Source: Margaritifera margaritifera (taxonomy: Eukaryota; Mollusca; Bivalvia; Unionida; Margaritiferidae). Taken from it: DNA of 64,000 nt. Below are positions 1 to 12,078 of the stretch, one piece after another (the first letter of the stretch is position 1; the number at the start of each line of letters is the position of its first letter). The notes under the pieces were generated by a model. It was given only the letters and a program-made list of their open reading frames with translations. It did no database searches and was not told the origin of the DNA. The translations under genes and the position numbers were made by a program. The stretch is taken from NCBI GenBank assembly GCA_029931535.1, contig JAQPZY010001664.1, positions 4,866,501 to 4,930,500 of the forward strand, in the 5' to 3' direction.

Positions 1-858
1 TGCTTTACCAGCTTTGGACGCTGACAGAACTTTGACTTTGTGTTGTTTTGTTTATTTTTTTTTTTTTTTCTTTTCTGTTTTTATTTAAGTCAGTGCTTTT
101 TTTGCCCCATATATTTTTCTTAGATATAATTTAAGACTTCGAAAAGAAACTAAAAAGCAAAAGCGGTGTCATTATGAGAAATAATGACGCAGGGATTTAG
201 TAGCAACTTAAATGCAGAAACAAGTGAAACATGATAATAAATCCTGGTTTTTAATTTACAAAGCTAGAAATTCTAGATGATAGTTTGTTTTAACTTGAAA
301 AAATATACTGCCCAGATTAGTTCCTATGTTAGATTTTTTATTTAAACAAGAAAAATGTCTAACTTTGGTTTAAATATGCGAGTAATAATATTCTCTGTCC
401 TCAGAACATATATATTTTTGTGTGTTATCAAATAAATGTCACAAAAACACTAGAATATTTAGTGAGCAAAGTATAATTCATTGATCTGCACCATCGAGTA
501 ATCATCTTACAATAGGTAGAGTAAATGATTTGAAACAAAAAATGCAACAACCACGACATCCATGGGATCAACAAGAGTAGAAATCGAACCCCAATGGTCC
601 ATGCATGAAAGCGAGAGCTTCGACACGAGAATTAATATCCAGAAACATTAGGTATGTTTCATTAAATGGTGGCCAACCAGAAATTACCACACGGGAAAGT
701 TCACGTGGGTCAGACACGTTAGATTGATGATTAAATAACATCGTCCCGTGTATATGGCTTTTACAAACTTTCAAAGAAAGGAACTCTCTCTCTCCCTCCC
801 TCTCTCTCTCTCTCGTTTGTAAATATGCTGAAATTGTCAATATGGCATTATCATATGG

Positions 859-1026
<168 letters not shown>

Positions 1027-1944
1027 CTTTAAAGTATATTTTTGAAACCAGTGGTAATGGCAAACGAAAAAAAAAGTATTAAGAGAGGATACACGTAATA
1101 ATTTCGATGATAATGTAAAACAGTCAACAAGATGGTGTGGAAAGTTAACTATCAAGACTTAACTTACTTCACTTTTAATTGTGATGATCGTAGGACTAAG
1201 GTACTTACTTTTGTACCTATCATGGGACGTGTTTTTGTACCTATTATGGGACTATGGGACGTATTTTTATTGTATGTGGTCCACCTCAACCTCAGTGGGA
1301 GTCAAATAATATTCAACGCTTAAATGCCGTCCAATAGAATCCAAGACTGCAATTATTTATCTTTGTTTATTTAAATATAAAAGTTGACATTTATTTCCGT
1401 TTAATCAATATATCCTAGATTTATTTCCATACTATCCTTTTGTCCAGTAACATAAAACGACTCTAACTTTGATGACAATCGCCTCAAAATGCCTTGCCAT
1501 TGATGTGTAAAGCCGCGTTGGAAATAGTGTGGTCGGGGAGATTGACAAAAAAACGATAAATTGCGACATATTGAAACACAATTTCTCATCAAAACTTATG
1601 TGATTTCAAGGAAGCTCTTATCTAAAACACCATCACCAACAATGAAAGACATAATTTCTCTTTTGTATACTCAATTTTTATTAAAATTTCGACAGTTTGT
1701 GAAAAACACGTCTGTTAGGTATTGCTGCATAAATGCAAGTGACGTACAAACTAACGACGGAGGATGACGTATATATTTAACGTCATCTGTTGCATAGGTT
1801 ACTTGACTGATCCTGTGTATCAAATTCTAATTCAAACTTTTTTTTTTCTCCTTGTGGTTTCTATTTAAATTTAATGCAAAATGTATTTTCCGGTTGGGTC
1901 TATCTACGGTATGAATACATAAATTCGAACAGTGTTTGCCATTA

Positions 1945-2032
<88 letters not shown>

Positions 2033-2034
2033 TA
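1945..2034. repeat. (AAT)n-(ATT)n mirror microsatellite
   Basis: AAT triplets run directly into ATT triplets, so the two halves are reverse complements and could form a long hairpin. Confidence 0.95.
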
Positions 2035-2785
2035 AAGATTTTAAGATAAAGTTCAGATTTTATTTTTTATTTTTAGACACGTACCTAAAGCTACTTCTAT
2101 GGTTCGTCATAGCAAATTCCCAAGTTACTTATTTTTTAGCCTCAAATCCCCCCCCCCCCCCGATCCCCGATTCATGCACCCTTACGACCATGACACAGGA
2201 GTCGTCAGCCACCTCCTGCGAATGCATGTACGAGGTTTGGTAAAATAAAATTAAAAATATAAACAAATTTGAGTGTAATTGCATTGTTTTGTATATTGGA
2301 CATTTGACCCCCTTCCTGAACCTCAGCTGAGAGGCCCCAAGATGATATCACTCTCGCCGATGTTCACCAAATGGGCAACCTTTGTACCAAGTTTGGTGAA
2401 TTTCCATCTAGCAGTTTAGGAGTAGTGGTTACGGACAGACGGACACAGACAGAGACGGAAGATACAAAAATATTCCGCGCTAAAGCGTGGGCATAAAAGG
2501 AGAACAGTAACTTGACATCGATACATTTTACATATAACATTCAGGAAACATTGTCAAAGTTGACTCTGTTTTAGAAATGCATATGACTTGCGATTTTATA
2601 GTCCCGTTCATTAGTAATATTCCCCCCCCCCACCCCCAAAAAAATATCGCCCCTGTTCGTTTTTATTTTCATGTAAAAATATTCCATTTTATATAAGAAA
2701 TTTAATACAACGACACGAAAAGAAAAAAAAAAAAAATAGTATCAGAATAAGAATCTCAAACCTGAAATGGTTGACTGTTAAAACT

Positions 2786-4870
2786 TTATTTTAAAAGCAT
2801 AGCAAGTGAACAATGATTCGGATCAAGGTCATGGCGCTTGCCCTGCCAGCTTTGGACGCTGACAGAACAGAATGTCATAAACTTTGCCCTGCAAATGATA
2901 TTTGCCTTTGTTTTTAAGTCAGTGTTTGTTTTCCCCCATATATTTTCTTTAGATAAAATGTAACACTCTAGAAAGAAACTAGAAAGTAAAATTGGAGTCA
3001 TTATGAGAAATTATGACCCAGGGCTTTTATTAGCAAGTTAAAAGCAGAAACAAGTGAAATAGTAAATCCTGACTTTCATTTTACAAAACTAGATATTGTA
3101 GACGATAATTTTGTGTTAACTTAAAAATAAAAAATATACTAACCAAATTAGTTATGTTGTGAGATATTTCATTTAAAAAAATGAAAATGTACATTTTTTT
3201 AAATATGCTTTTTATATTCTCTTCCTCTGTGTGTGTGTGTGTGCGTGTGTGTGTGTGTGTGATTAATTAAATTGTCATAAAAACACTACATATTATGAAT
3301 ATTTGGAGAACAAAGAAGGTGTAAATTGGTGATACACATAATAATGTCGATGATGATGTAAAACATTCAGCAAGAGCCGTATGAAAATTTAGATATCAAA
3401 TTACTTTACTTTTAATTGTGATGATAATGGGACTATGATACGTATTTGTACCGATCTATGGGACTATGATACGTATTTGTACCGATCATGGGTCTATGAT
3501 ACGTATTTTTACTGTATGTGGCGCGCCGCAACGTCAGTGGAAGTAAAATAATATTCAACGATTAAACGCCGAACCATAGAATCCAAGCTTGTTACTATTT
3601 GTCAATTTTTTTTTTTTTTTTAATATAAAAGTTGAAAATTATTTCCGTTCAATCTATATTTCATATATCTATTACCATCCTAACTTTGTTTCCTGTAATA
3701 CAAAATGACTTAAACTTTGATCACAATCGAGTGAAAATACCATGTGATATATGTGTAAAGCTGATTTGGAGGGAATTCGGGTCGGGGTCCAACGACTCGT
3801 CTACAGATTGACAAAAATGATAGATTTCGACTTAATGAAACAAAATTTCTCATCAAAACTTACGTGAGTTCAAGGAAGCTCCTATCTAAAACACCTTCAC
3901 CAACAATGAAGGACATAATTTCTCTTTGATCTACTAAATGTTATGAAAATTTGCATTGTGTGAACAACACGTTTGCTAGGTATTGCTGCGTAAAGTGACG
4001 TCTAACCTAACGACGGAGGATGACGTACATGTTTGACGTCATTGTTACATGGGTTACTTGACTGGTCTCCTGTTTCATGCAAATGACACATATATCACAG
4101 ACTGACAAATAGTATTATAAGTAAGTTGGATTCAGGATGTAAGTAGCCAAATGACTTTATTCTCAGATACAAGTCGAAAATGAATGAGTGCTTAATTGAT
4201 ACACACTCCCCCGTCTCCCTCCAAAATGTTTCTTCATATAGTGATTTTTGTTACATTTTCATTGTACTATAAGATCAGAGAATACCAGTATTTGGAAACA
4301 AAAACAATAAGAAACAAATTAATTTCTAGGTTTGAAAATAAAATTCACAAAAGAAAGGTTTGATAATCTACACATGTATATAAAGCTACTCTTACGGTTC
4401 GCTATGGCAAATACCTCCCTCTCACACCCCACCCCACCCCTACCCCACCTTTCAGGATCGTGACCCAGTCGCAAGACAACGTCCGTGTATATATTATGTT
4501 TATCCCTCCTGCGAATGCATGTACGAAGTCTGGTAAAAAAAAATGTATTAGAAGATATGAGTGTAATTGCATTGGGGAGGTATATTTGACCTTTGACTCC
4601 TCCCAATGACCTCAGCAGAGAGGCCCCAAAATCATACCACTATTGCAACTGGTCACCAAATCGGAAACCTGTGTACCAAGTGTGACAAATGGCATGGAGC
4701 TGGTCACCAAAAAAAAAACAGGCAATCATTTTCGTTCCCGCATTTTGGAACAAATTTGGGGATTATGTCGTTCTGCCTCTCTGTCTATCCATCCATTGGT
4801 CCGTTAGTAATGCAGTGTACCTTTCCTACACCGTTGAAGACACAGACTCGAAACTTTGTGATATGATTGG
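2786..4870. repeat. Segmental tandem duplication, copy B
   Basis: Diverged partner of 1-2515, with the same landmarks in the same order. It lacks the (TA)n tract and has a (GT)n tract at 3229-3261. Short open frames inside (for example 4606-5147) are not conserved in copy A and are not genes. Confidence 0.7.
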
Positions 4871-5097
4871 GGGCGGTCTGTATGTATACAAAACGGGTTT
4901 ACAATTTTTGCTATTACTATGTGGATTGGGGACAGGTGGTGTGGATAGTCAAAAGAAAAATCAAAATATATTAAGATTTGCAGGTGGAGATCTAAAAAGT
5001 GTCATCGTCAAGGCCATTTCTATAACATATATAATATGTTTTTGGATAACACCCTCAGGTCTTTCGGCAGGGGCTGGGAGATGCTGCCCCTGGGTCA

Positions 5098-5350
5098 TAA
5101 CTTGGAAACGGTTGAGATTCTCGCTTTATAATTATGTAGATGTATGAAGGTCACGAGGAGACGAAATCAGATAAACGTGTAGTACGGACCCTGTGAAAGG
5201 GGACTTGCCCTTGGGTTATAACTCAGAAACTGTTGAGATTCTCGCTTTATAATTATGTAGAGGTATGAAGGACACGAGGAGACGAAATCAGATATACGTG
5301 TAGTACGGACCCTGTGAAAGGGGACTTGCCCTTGGGTTATAACTCAGAAA
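5098..5350. repeat. Two tandem ~126-base units
   Basis: Two nearly identical units share 'GAGATTCTCGCTTTATAA', 'CACGAGGAGACGAAATCAGA' and 'GTAGTACGGACCCTGTGAAA', with a partial third start at 5340. Confidence 0.85.
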
Positions 5351-5359
5351 CTGTTAAGA

Positions 5360-5990
5360 TATATCCTATAATATAACTGATGAACCACTGAAGATATTTT
5401 AATAAAACTTTACGCAAGTTTATATAATGACTAGAAGGTGTATTGAGTGCCATAGCCACGCCACGTCCCTCAAGGTCAAGGTCACGGCAAGGGAAAATGT
5501 AATTCTGTGATTGTATCTTTGTTCAGAGCATAATGTTTGAACCACCGAATATATTTAATGACACTTTAACCTTATATAAATTGACTAGACAGTGTGCCAC
5601 ATATCATAACCACCACAACCTCTGCCTCAAGGTTAAGGTCACACGACAAATGAAAATATAATTCACTGACCTCTATCCATTTACTTTTGAAACAGTGCAC
5701 ATATTTTAATGTAACTTTAGCCTTTTATGTATCTTGACTTTACAGTGTCTCACGTATTCACAGTCATAGACCCTGTCTTAAGGCCAAGGTCAATAACAAG
5801 GGATAATGTAAGCAATTAGCCTGTTTCCTTATCCAGACTAACTTTTATCCCCTATGCAAATCTTGATGAACCTTTGCCAAGGTCTACGACTTATCATACA
5901 GTAGGCAAGTCCCTAACTGAAAGGTCAAGGTCATTGGTGTTGAAAAAAAAGAGACTGGCGTAAAATATGCCCTTTGCTGTATTCTTGTTG
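5360..5990. repeat. Degenerate ~150-190-base repeat with AGGTCA motifs
   Basis: Four diverged units each hold an 'AAGGTCAAGGTCA'-like block (near 5470, 5628, 5781 and 5921) after a 'TTTAATGACACTTTAACC'-like stretch. The block consists of direct AGGTCA half-sites of the nuclear-receptor type. No coding potential was seen. Confidence 0.6.
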
Positions 5991-6664
5991 CTTATAGCCT
6001 CAAGGTTGTGTCATGTTTCACTTTTGTGGTCCCACAAGACTTTGAGGGGGTATTCTACAGGCTTTTGCTTAATGACATACATGGGTTTTTCAACCGATGT
6101 GATATTGGGGTGTTTTTAATATGTGCACCTTAGCCTCCTTTGTCGTGGAATTGCAAAAGGACATCTAGACATACTGCTTTTCTAAAGATTTCCGTTTAAA
6201 AATACCTTTCCATAAGTTCAGTATGACACTAACTTTGGTAGCAAAGAACGTTTCACATGAAAATTTGTGTAAATATGCTTTTCCAGTCTGTAAAGCACAG
6301 ATTATGAGGAAATACCGCATTTTAAAATTTTGGTTGTTCAGGGAACACGCAAAGATTGGAGCTGAAGAGTTTGCTTCTGAACTGCTGCGCTCTGCAATTA
6401 GATTTTTGTTTGAAATGTGATGAGCCATTTTACTTGTCCATTTGTCTCGTGGATAATCCAGCAGTTGATCATAATTATGTAGGTTCTGGCTATGGCTACT
6501 GAAAATGATTAGTTTTGTGGCTTATAATTAAATGCCATCGGTTGCGAAGGGGCTGTACATCCATGAACGACGAACCACTATTTCTAACCTTTTTTCCTTC
6601 ATATAATTAATTTCAAAACACCCCCATATAAAGTATGATTTAATTTTTACACACGTTTTACTCT

Positions 6665-6726
<62 letters not shown>

Positions 6727-6963
6727 CTGCCTGTAAATAAAGCTAAGAACGGATCAGTGAAATAAAATTAAATACTAGTCAAATTCATATACTTTTATAT
6801 GTCCTTAAAAAACTTTAATATATAAATCGCATAATAAAATTTATAATAATCAACAACAGTTAACAATCCATTAGCAACAGTTCGGTCAGTTGTCTGTCCA
6901 AGTCCCTCATGACGTCATAGCACTATGTTATTTGTCGATGTTCATCTAGTCATCGAAAATAAT
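5991..6963. other. Gene-free stretch downstream of CDC25
   Basis: No gene was recognised. It holds a (GA)n tract at 6668-6723 and AT-rich DNA. The part next to 6964 is presumably the 3' untranslated region of the minus-strand CDC25 gene. No single poly(A) signal stands out. Confidence 0.5.
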
Positions 6964-7101
6964 TCAGAATCGAAGAGCCTGTCGGGATTGGCGCCTTTTC
7001 TCTCCTGCCTCCCAAGACTTGGAGTTAACACGGAAGTGACGTAGTTCTGTCGTGTGGGCGTTGTGGATCATTGGAGTGTAGCTCTCCGGTTCACACAGTT
7101 C
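6964..7101 (-). CDS. CDC25: CDC25 phosphatase, last coding exon
   Basis: Encodes 45 residues and a TGA stop, starting at an acceptor reading CTTTGCAG. The reading begins ELCEPESYTPMIHNAHTTEL and ends in a basic tail. This matches the C-terminal segment of animal CDC25 dual-specificity phosphatases (family pattern CEPxxYxPMxHxxxxxELxxFR, then SKSW-AGEK-R-R), which activate cyclin-dependent kinases by removing inhibitory Thr/Tyr phosphates. The length is 138 bases, phase 0, and it fits the preceding exon at 7702-7819. The family is clear. I cannot say which vertebrate paralogue is closest, and invertebrates often have one or two copies. Confidence 0.92.
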   Translation of the reverse strand, partial: ELCEPESYTPMIHNAHTTELRHFRVNSKSWEAGEKRRQSRQALRF

Positions 7102-7701
7102 CTGCAAAGGGGTCAACAAAAAAAAAAGCAAAATATGACATGTATTGAAGATTGAGACAACGATTTCTTCCAATTTTCCACATTTTATGAATATTTCAAT
7201 TGATTGCCTCTCATTACAGTTTAGAAAATTCCCCTCTGCCACCAAAGACTCCGTCCCAAATACAAAATCTATATGACGACCCTGTTTTTCCTATGCTGAA
7301 TTACGAGTACGAGTAATAGAATGCTGTTACCAAGCCACGAATAAGAATTGCAATTGATGAGAAGGGAAAAAACAAAATTAATGACAACTATTAAGTAATA
7401 ATGGTCTAGACCTACACTGACATAAAACATGCGGTACTGTACCAATGATTTGGGTACAGACACCGATTGCAGAGTGTTAATTCACCAGTGATTCTTTCAT
7501 CGCCCCTTCTCACGTTGATCAATGATTTTGCATCTGGACATTCCATAATAAAGAACAGAATAATAATAAACAGTTTGCCGTTTCCATACATTTGAATGAG
7601 CACACGGAAAGTTGTAAAGTCTCGGGTTCATACCTTCCCTCGCACACCAGTATACTTATTGTTGTACAGCAAAGCATGTATTCTTACTAGCTATATTTTA
7701 C
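7102..7701 (-). other. CDC25 intron
   Basis: About 600 bases between consistent GT and AG borders. Nothing else was recognised in it. Confidence 0.7.
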
Positions 7702-7819
7702 CTTGTATAACTCATAGAAAGCCTTGTAGCCGCCATCGAGGAGGTAGACTTCCGGGTAATGGAGTTGTGGGTAATTCTCCTTGTGAAGGTCCCTGTCTTC
7801 ACTGCGTAGAAACCGATAC
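7702..7819 (-). CDS. CDC25: CDC25 phosphatase exon ([13 protein letters not shown])
   Basis: 118-base exon with acceptor ATCACAG and donor AAG/GTAAAA. It supplies one base that completes a split codon and then 39 codons containing [20 protein letters not shown]. This matches the CDC25 segment that follows the catalytic loop (family pattern YPxLxYPExYxLxGGYKxF). The phase (enters with one base, leaves at 0) matches exon 8654-8781 upstream and exon 6964-7101 downstream. Confidence 0.93.
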
Positions 7820-7958
7820 CTGTGATAGGAAATATTGATTCTTTATTTTACTCTGCTTAAACAAATGGGTTTATTTGTTTTTTCCCATGATTTTTTATTT
7901 AGCAAAGAGCAATGACTCTTCGATACGTTTTTACCATGGCTATGTGCTTTATTTAAAT

Positions 7959-8676
7959 ATACTCACAGTTTAGGGCCTCTTTCAGACTTATACTCACAGT
8001 TTATGGCCTCTTTCAGACTTATACTCACAATTTAGGACCTCTTTCAGAGGACACTTATACTCACACACAGTTTAGGGCCTCTTTCAGAGGACACGTATAC
8101 CCACAGTTTAGGGCCTCTTTCATAGGACACTTATACTCACAGTTTAAGGCCTCTTTCAGAGGACACTTATACACACAGTTTAGGGTCTCTTTCAGAAGAC
8201 ACTTATACTCACAGTTTAGGGCCTCTTTCAGACTTATACTCACAGTTTAGGGCCTCTTTCAGACTTATACTCACAGTTTAGGGCTTCTTTCAGAGGACAC
8301 TTATACTCACAGTTTCGGGCCTCTTTCAGACTTATACTTACAGTTTAGGGCCTCTTTCAGAGGACACTTATACACACAGTTTAGGGTCTCTTTCAGAGGA
8401 CACTTATACTCACAGTTTAGGGTCTCTTTCAGACATACTCACAGTTTAGGGCCTCTTTCAGAGGACACTTATACTCACAGTTTAGGGCCTCTTTCAGAGG
8501 ACACTTATACTCACAGTTTCGGGCCTCTTTCAGACTTATACTCACAGTTTAGGGCCTCTTTCAGAGGACTCTTATACTCACAGTTTAGGGCCTCTTTCAG
8601 AGGACACTTATACTCACAGTTTAGGACCTCTTTCAGAGGACACTTATACTCACAGTTTAGGACCTCTTTCAGAGGA
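7959..8676 (-). repeat. 21-copy minisatellite built from the CDC25 exon end and splice donor
   Basis: Counting 'CACAGTTT'-type cores on the plus strand gives 21 units of 36 or 31 bases. On the minus strand each unit reads ...CTGAAAGAGG(C/T)CCTAAACT/GTGAGTATAAG. The first unit (8640-8676) overlaps the last 22 bases of the catalytic exon and its real donor. The other 20 lie in the intron, and most keep a consensus GTGAGTAT donor. In the exon's frame each copy carries TGA right after CTG. Confidence 0.93.
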
Positions 8677-8781
8677 GAACTCGCAGTGGAAGATGATTAT
8701 GTCATTCTTGTAAGTAGACTGGTCTCGGGGGCGATGGAGAAAATCTTGGATTTCCTCTCGGCGGTACATGTTCATGGCACC
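8654..8781 (-). CDS. CDC25: CDC25 phosphatase catalytic exon (HCEFSSER)
   Basis: 128-base exon with acceptor CCACTATAG and donor CT/GTGAGTAT. It encodes GAMNMYRREEIQDF followed by an acidic/basic linker and IIIFHCEFSSERGPK. HCEFSSER is the CX5R active-site loop of the rhodanese-fold CDC25 phosphatases. The nucleophilic cysteine codon is at 8683-8685 and the arginine follows six residues later, so the catalytic core is intact. The exon enters at phase 0 after HIK and leaves with two bases (CT) that join G of the next exon. Its last 22 bases have been copied repeatedly into the following intron, so the donor used here is the first of about 21 look-alikes. Confidence 0.95.
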
Positions 8782-9405
8782 CTATAGTGGCAGGAAAAAA
8801 AAGTATTACTCTTTCATCTCGAACCAAGCACAATTAAAGCCTCCAGATAAGAGCAATTACGAGTCCAAAGAAAATCAGTCTGAACGGGGAGATTGTTCTA
8901 TACACGTAAAACACTCAATGGGAATTCCCAGATGGTATTTGTATTTGTAAGGCATTTCATTTTGGGAAAAGATGAGTAAGCGGGATTGTGATGTACAGAG
9001 AACCTCCCATTCTACTCATCTCCAGATAAAGACCATTACCCAAAAGCAACCATGGTTTGGAGTCCAATTTACTCATCCTAGTAAAAACCACTTTTCCACT
9101 AAAGTCCGATTGGTGGTCCTAATTAGGAGGTTTTACTCAAGTATTATTCAAGCGCACGATTTTGACACGTCAGCTGATTTAAAAAAATGAGAATTTCATT
9201 CGCCTGTTAAGCACAGCTTATCTTTCTTTATTTTCTTTTGGGGTGGGGATTCATTTGTATGTAATTTATGTTGTCTCGGTTCAAAACATTTCCGGAATTT
9301 TCTCATACTGTGTTATCATTTACCGAAAAGTGAATGAATAAAAATATTATAATACCTTTAACGAGAATCTTCACCATAGATAGATGAATGGCCAAGTACA
9401 CTAAC
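8782..9405 (-). other. CDC25 intron
   Basis: About 620 bases. Short open frames occur on the plus strand (8768-9190) but have no recognisable similarity. No repeat was identified. Confidence 0.6.
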
Positions 9406-9504
9406 CTTGATATGACCTCCATTATATTCGTATGGATAACGACAATCTATAATGTTAATGCTTCCGATCTCTTCGCTGTAGTTCCCACGAACCAAAGCTG
9501 CCAT
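9406..9504 (-). CDS. CDC25: CDC25 phosphatase exon (IIDCRYPYEYNGGHIK)
   Basis: 99-base, phase 0-0 exon with acceptor TCAATATCAG and donor AAG/GTTAGT. It encodes MAALVRGNYSEE followed by INIIDCRYPYEYNGGHIK. This is the first strongly conserved block of the CDC25 rhodanese-like catalytic domain (family pattern VIIDCRYPYEYEGGHIKGA). It joins directly to GAMNMY in the next exon. Confidence 0.95.
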
Positions 9505-9688
9505 CTGATATTGAAAAAAAAACAAAAAAAAAAAACAACATACAAAATATGCATTTCCTTCACATTATTAGAAATGTAAAATAACAAGTTATCAACTTAG
9601 AATCGCATTACTAAACCGATAGAGAAGAGTAGCTCAGTAACTGATAATCGCTGAATATTACGTATGTAACCAAAAAGTAGTTGGCTAG

Positions 9689-9890
9689 TTTTTGTGGGTT
9701 TAACGCCATTCTTCAGCACATAATAAGCTATATTTGGTGGAGGAAGAATCCGGGAAGAACCTACTAACCCACGGGAAGCTACTGGCAAGCTTTCTCACAT
9801 ACCCACATTGGCCGAGCCAAGACAGACAGAGGCGAGATGTGAGTGACCTGTAAAGGCGAGCGCCTTAGGCCACTCGGCCACCCGGGGCCC
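9689..9890 (-). mobile_element. tRNA-headed SINE, copy 1
   Basis: On the minus strand the element starts GGGCCCCGGGTGGCCGAGTGG, which resembles the A-box region of a Ser/Leu-type tRNA (TGGCCGAGTGG..TAAGGCG), and ends in 'GGCGTTAAACCCACAAAAA'. It is closely related to 12361-12577. Having a second copy in another intron of the same gene supports a dispersed element. The family name is not known to me with certainty. Confidence 0.7.
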
Positions 9891-10261
9891 TCAAGTAGTT
9901 GGGTAGACACCATTTCACTGAAAACGAAATTTATTAATTTTTGCGAAGGAGTGCTCCTTCCGATTCACACCTGTCTTTCTCTGCACGTCAGATCCCATAG
10001 GAAACATATAGTTACTGAAATTCTTACATATTGTGGTCAGCGTGTACAAATTTGTCGATATTTTTTAATTTTATATGCTGGAATATGTGCTGAATGTTGA
10101 TGAATAAAAAATCCATGACTACCTAACATTAATCTTACTGTAAAGATTCGTATGCATCAGTCGAAAATGTGTTGACGAATTGACAATCAAAACAAAGAAT
10201 TAGTAGATGTCGGCCGTAAATATTTCGAATTCTTCTTCGACTGCATATACTACGTATATGG

Positions 10262-10440
10262 TTGTGAGCCGCAGTACAGAGTCAGACTCGTAATCCAAGA
10301 GTCGTGAGCTTGATACCTGCCAAGGCCAATCCGGGTAAACTGTCTCAATGAGGCCTCGAGAGATGTACTTAGCTCCAATTTACTCGGAATGATATAACGG
10401 AAGAAAGTCCTGAAAGCGCCGTAAAAAAACCCAATTAACA
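10262..10440 (+). mobile_element. Second tRNA-headed SINE-like repeat
   Basis: The first ~60 bases resemble a tRNA: GCCGCAGTACAGAGTCAGA as a weak A-box region, CTCGTAATCC as the anticodon region and GAGCTTGATACC as a B-box-like stretch. The tail reads 'GCGCCGTAAAAAAACCC'. It is unlike the head of the 9689 element. The call rests on this resemblance only. Confidence 0.45.
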
Positions 10441-10776
10441 ACAACTCTTCTGTTTACCCCTAAATTACGTCAATTCTTATCAAGATGGATTTTAATGATC
10501 CAACTGAAACTCACTAATACTATGCACTTACAAAATTGGTATTAATTAATTGCCGTGATTTCAAAAGTAATAATTATATAATCTTCTTTTATATCCTTTA
10601 AAAAGGTATTCGAAAATTCATCACACGCTTCAGATCACAGACAAACATCAAACGCTACATGGCATGTTGTGGTGTTTAAAATTTCTTAATGGCTTTTTTA
10701 TTTTGAACTTTTGTATCAAATGGAGTACAAACGCTCCACCCCACCCTACCGATCTAAAAACCTGTCTATTATTTAC

Positions 10777-10929
10777 CGTATGACAGGAGATGGACTTGAG
10801 GTCGCCATGTTTGCCGGGAATTGTGGGAAGGCAGTATGGTCTGGAGCCGTCTGCAATTAGATTTGGCTCATCACTCAATCGGTCAACAGCATCGATGATT
10901 GATTCATATCCCGAACTGCATGCAGATTG
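10777..10929 (-). CDS. CDC25: CDC25 phosphatase exon (LPTIPGKHGDLKSIS)
   Basis: 153-base, phase 0-0 exon with acceptor TTTTGTAG and donor ACG/GTAAAT. It encodes SGYESIIDAVDRLSDEPNLI followed by CLPTIPGKHGDLKSISCHT. This matches the entry to the CDC25 catalytic domain (family pattern DLIGDFS..LPTVxGKHxDLKYISPET). The conserved GKH-DLK signature is present. Confidence 0.93.
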
Positions 10930-11176
10930 CTACAAAATTAGTTTTTGAAAGAAGAAAAAATTTAATAAAACAATTAAAATATACCAAGAAAGTGAAAACA
11001 GTTCTTCTTAATCAATCGCTTGGTATATGCCTGACAACACAAACGTCGTGTCCATAGAGAATAAAGAAAATATCCGGTACTAAGGCACAACAAGTATTAC
11101 AAAATGCAGATTATATGCATTATGGAATCTTGCATATAACATACAGTAACATTCATTTGATATATGGTACAGTAGT

Positions 11177-11207
<31 letters not shown>

Positions 11208-11916
11208 CAGCCAATAGTAAGTTCAGAGAAGATAATCTAATTATCAAAAGAACATGTATACATCGTTAGTTTGTACTAACGAAAATATTATGAAAAACGG
11301 TTGATAACCATTTGTTGATTATTTCGCTTCCAAAAAAGCAACGAGGACATTTCACGCAGTTTTTAAACTGAAAATGTAAATGTAATAAACAATGGAAGTA
11401 TCACAAAGTGTGAAACATTTACGTTGAAGAGGTTCTGCTAATTTCGAGTCGTACTTTCAACAGAATGAACTGCTGGTTGAAAATTATTAAATTTGTCCGT
11501 CAAAAATTACTTATCATACAACAATATTAGTATAATACAAACCACTACGGTATTCTCTGTTTTCATCTTGTTTGTAATCAGTGACATGACGTCTAAATGA
11601 CGTCATATTCTCCGGAATATACTCACAGACCATCTAAGTTTCAGAACGTATCAGGTTTTTTTTTTTAACTATATGCGATTCTATAATAAATACATAAACA
11701 ATTATTTCGTTCATTAGTTATTATCAGTTGGGGGAAAAAATCTTAAATCTGATCGAACTGGTATCAACAGTACTTGACAACTGCCTTTAAATTGTACGAC
11801 TCCAGGGTTAGCCACTGTTTACGTTACAGTCAGTCCATAAAGGCAGTGGCGTTAAGAGTGAAATTTGAGCGCAATCTGAGGAGCATCTGTGATCTGAATA
11901 TAAACACCATTCTTAC
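10930..11916 (-). other. CDC25 intron
   Basis: About 990 bases, AT-rich, with a poly(T) run near 11180-11207. No gene or clear repeat was seen. Confidence 0.55.
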
Positions 11917-12078
11917 GTCTAAATTAACGCTGTTTTCAACCGAGGTGGCGTTGCTGTCACGAGCTTTTTTGAAGACAGGCGTATCTGTCTCCTCCAGATG
12001 GCGCTTTGTGCCAGACACCGCCTCATGGAAATTAAAAAAGCACATGTATGCGATATTCTTCTTGTTGCTTCGTTTCGT
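11917..12078 (-). CDS. CDC25: CDC25 regulatory-region exon
   Basis: 162-base, phase 0-0 exon with acceptor ATTGTTTCAG and donor GAC/GTAAGA. It encodes TKRSNKKNIAYMCFF, then SGTKRHLEETDTPVFKKARD. The order (short aromatic block, basic KR stretch, DTPVxxKR/KKxR) mirrors the segment of vertebrate CDC25 just before the catalytic domain, where CDC25B has RDTPVQNKRRR. Regulatory regions of CDC25 diverge quickly, so the assignment rests on position, phase and this weak match. Confidence 0.8.

Larger units (their letters stand above)
9505..10776 (-). other. CDC25 intron with two SINE-like insertions
   Basis: About 1.27 kb between consistent splice sites. It contains SINE-like copies at 9689-9890 and 10262-10440. 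The rest shows nothing recognisable. Confidence 0.6.

Noticed and set aside
4606..5147. Plus-strand frames of 86 and 152 codons
   Set aside because: They span the duplicated non-coding block and the tandem repeat, have no recognisable domain and are not open in the sister copy.
7959..8676. Regular repeats with similar spacing, CRISPR-like at first sight
   Set aside because: Units are contiguous without unique spacers, and the setting is a eukaryotic intron. It is a minisatellite of an exon-intron junction.
9840..9890. tRNA gene on the minus strand
   Set aside because: Only the 5' half resembles a tRNA. No anticodon stem or acceptor pairing follows, and the same head occurs in a second SINE copy.
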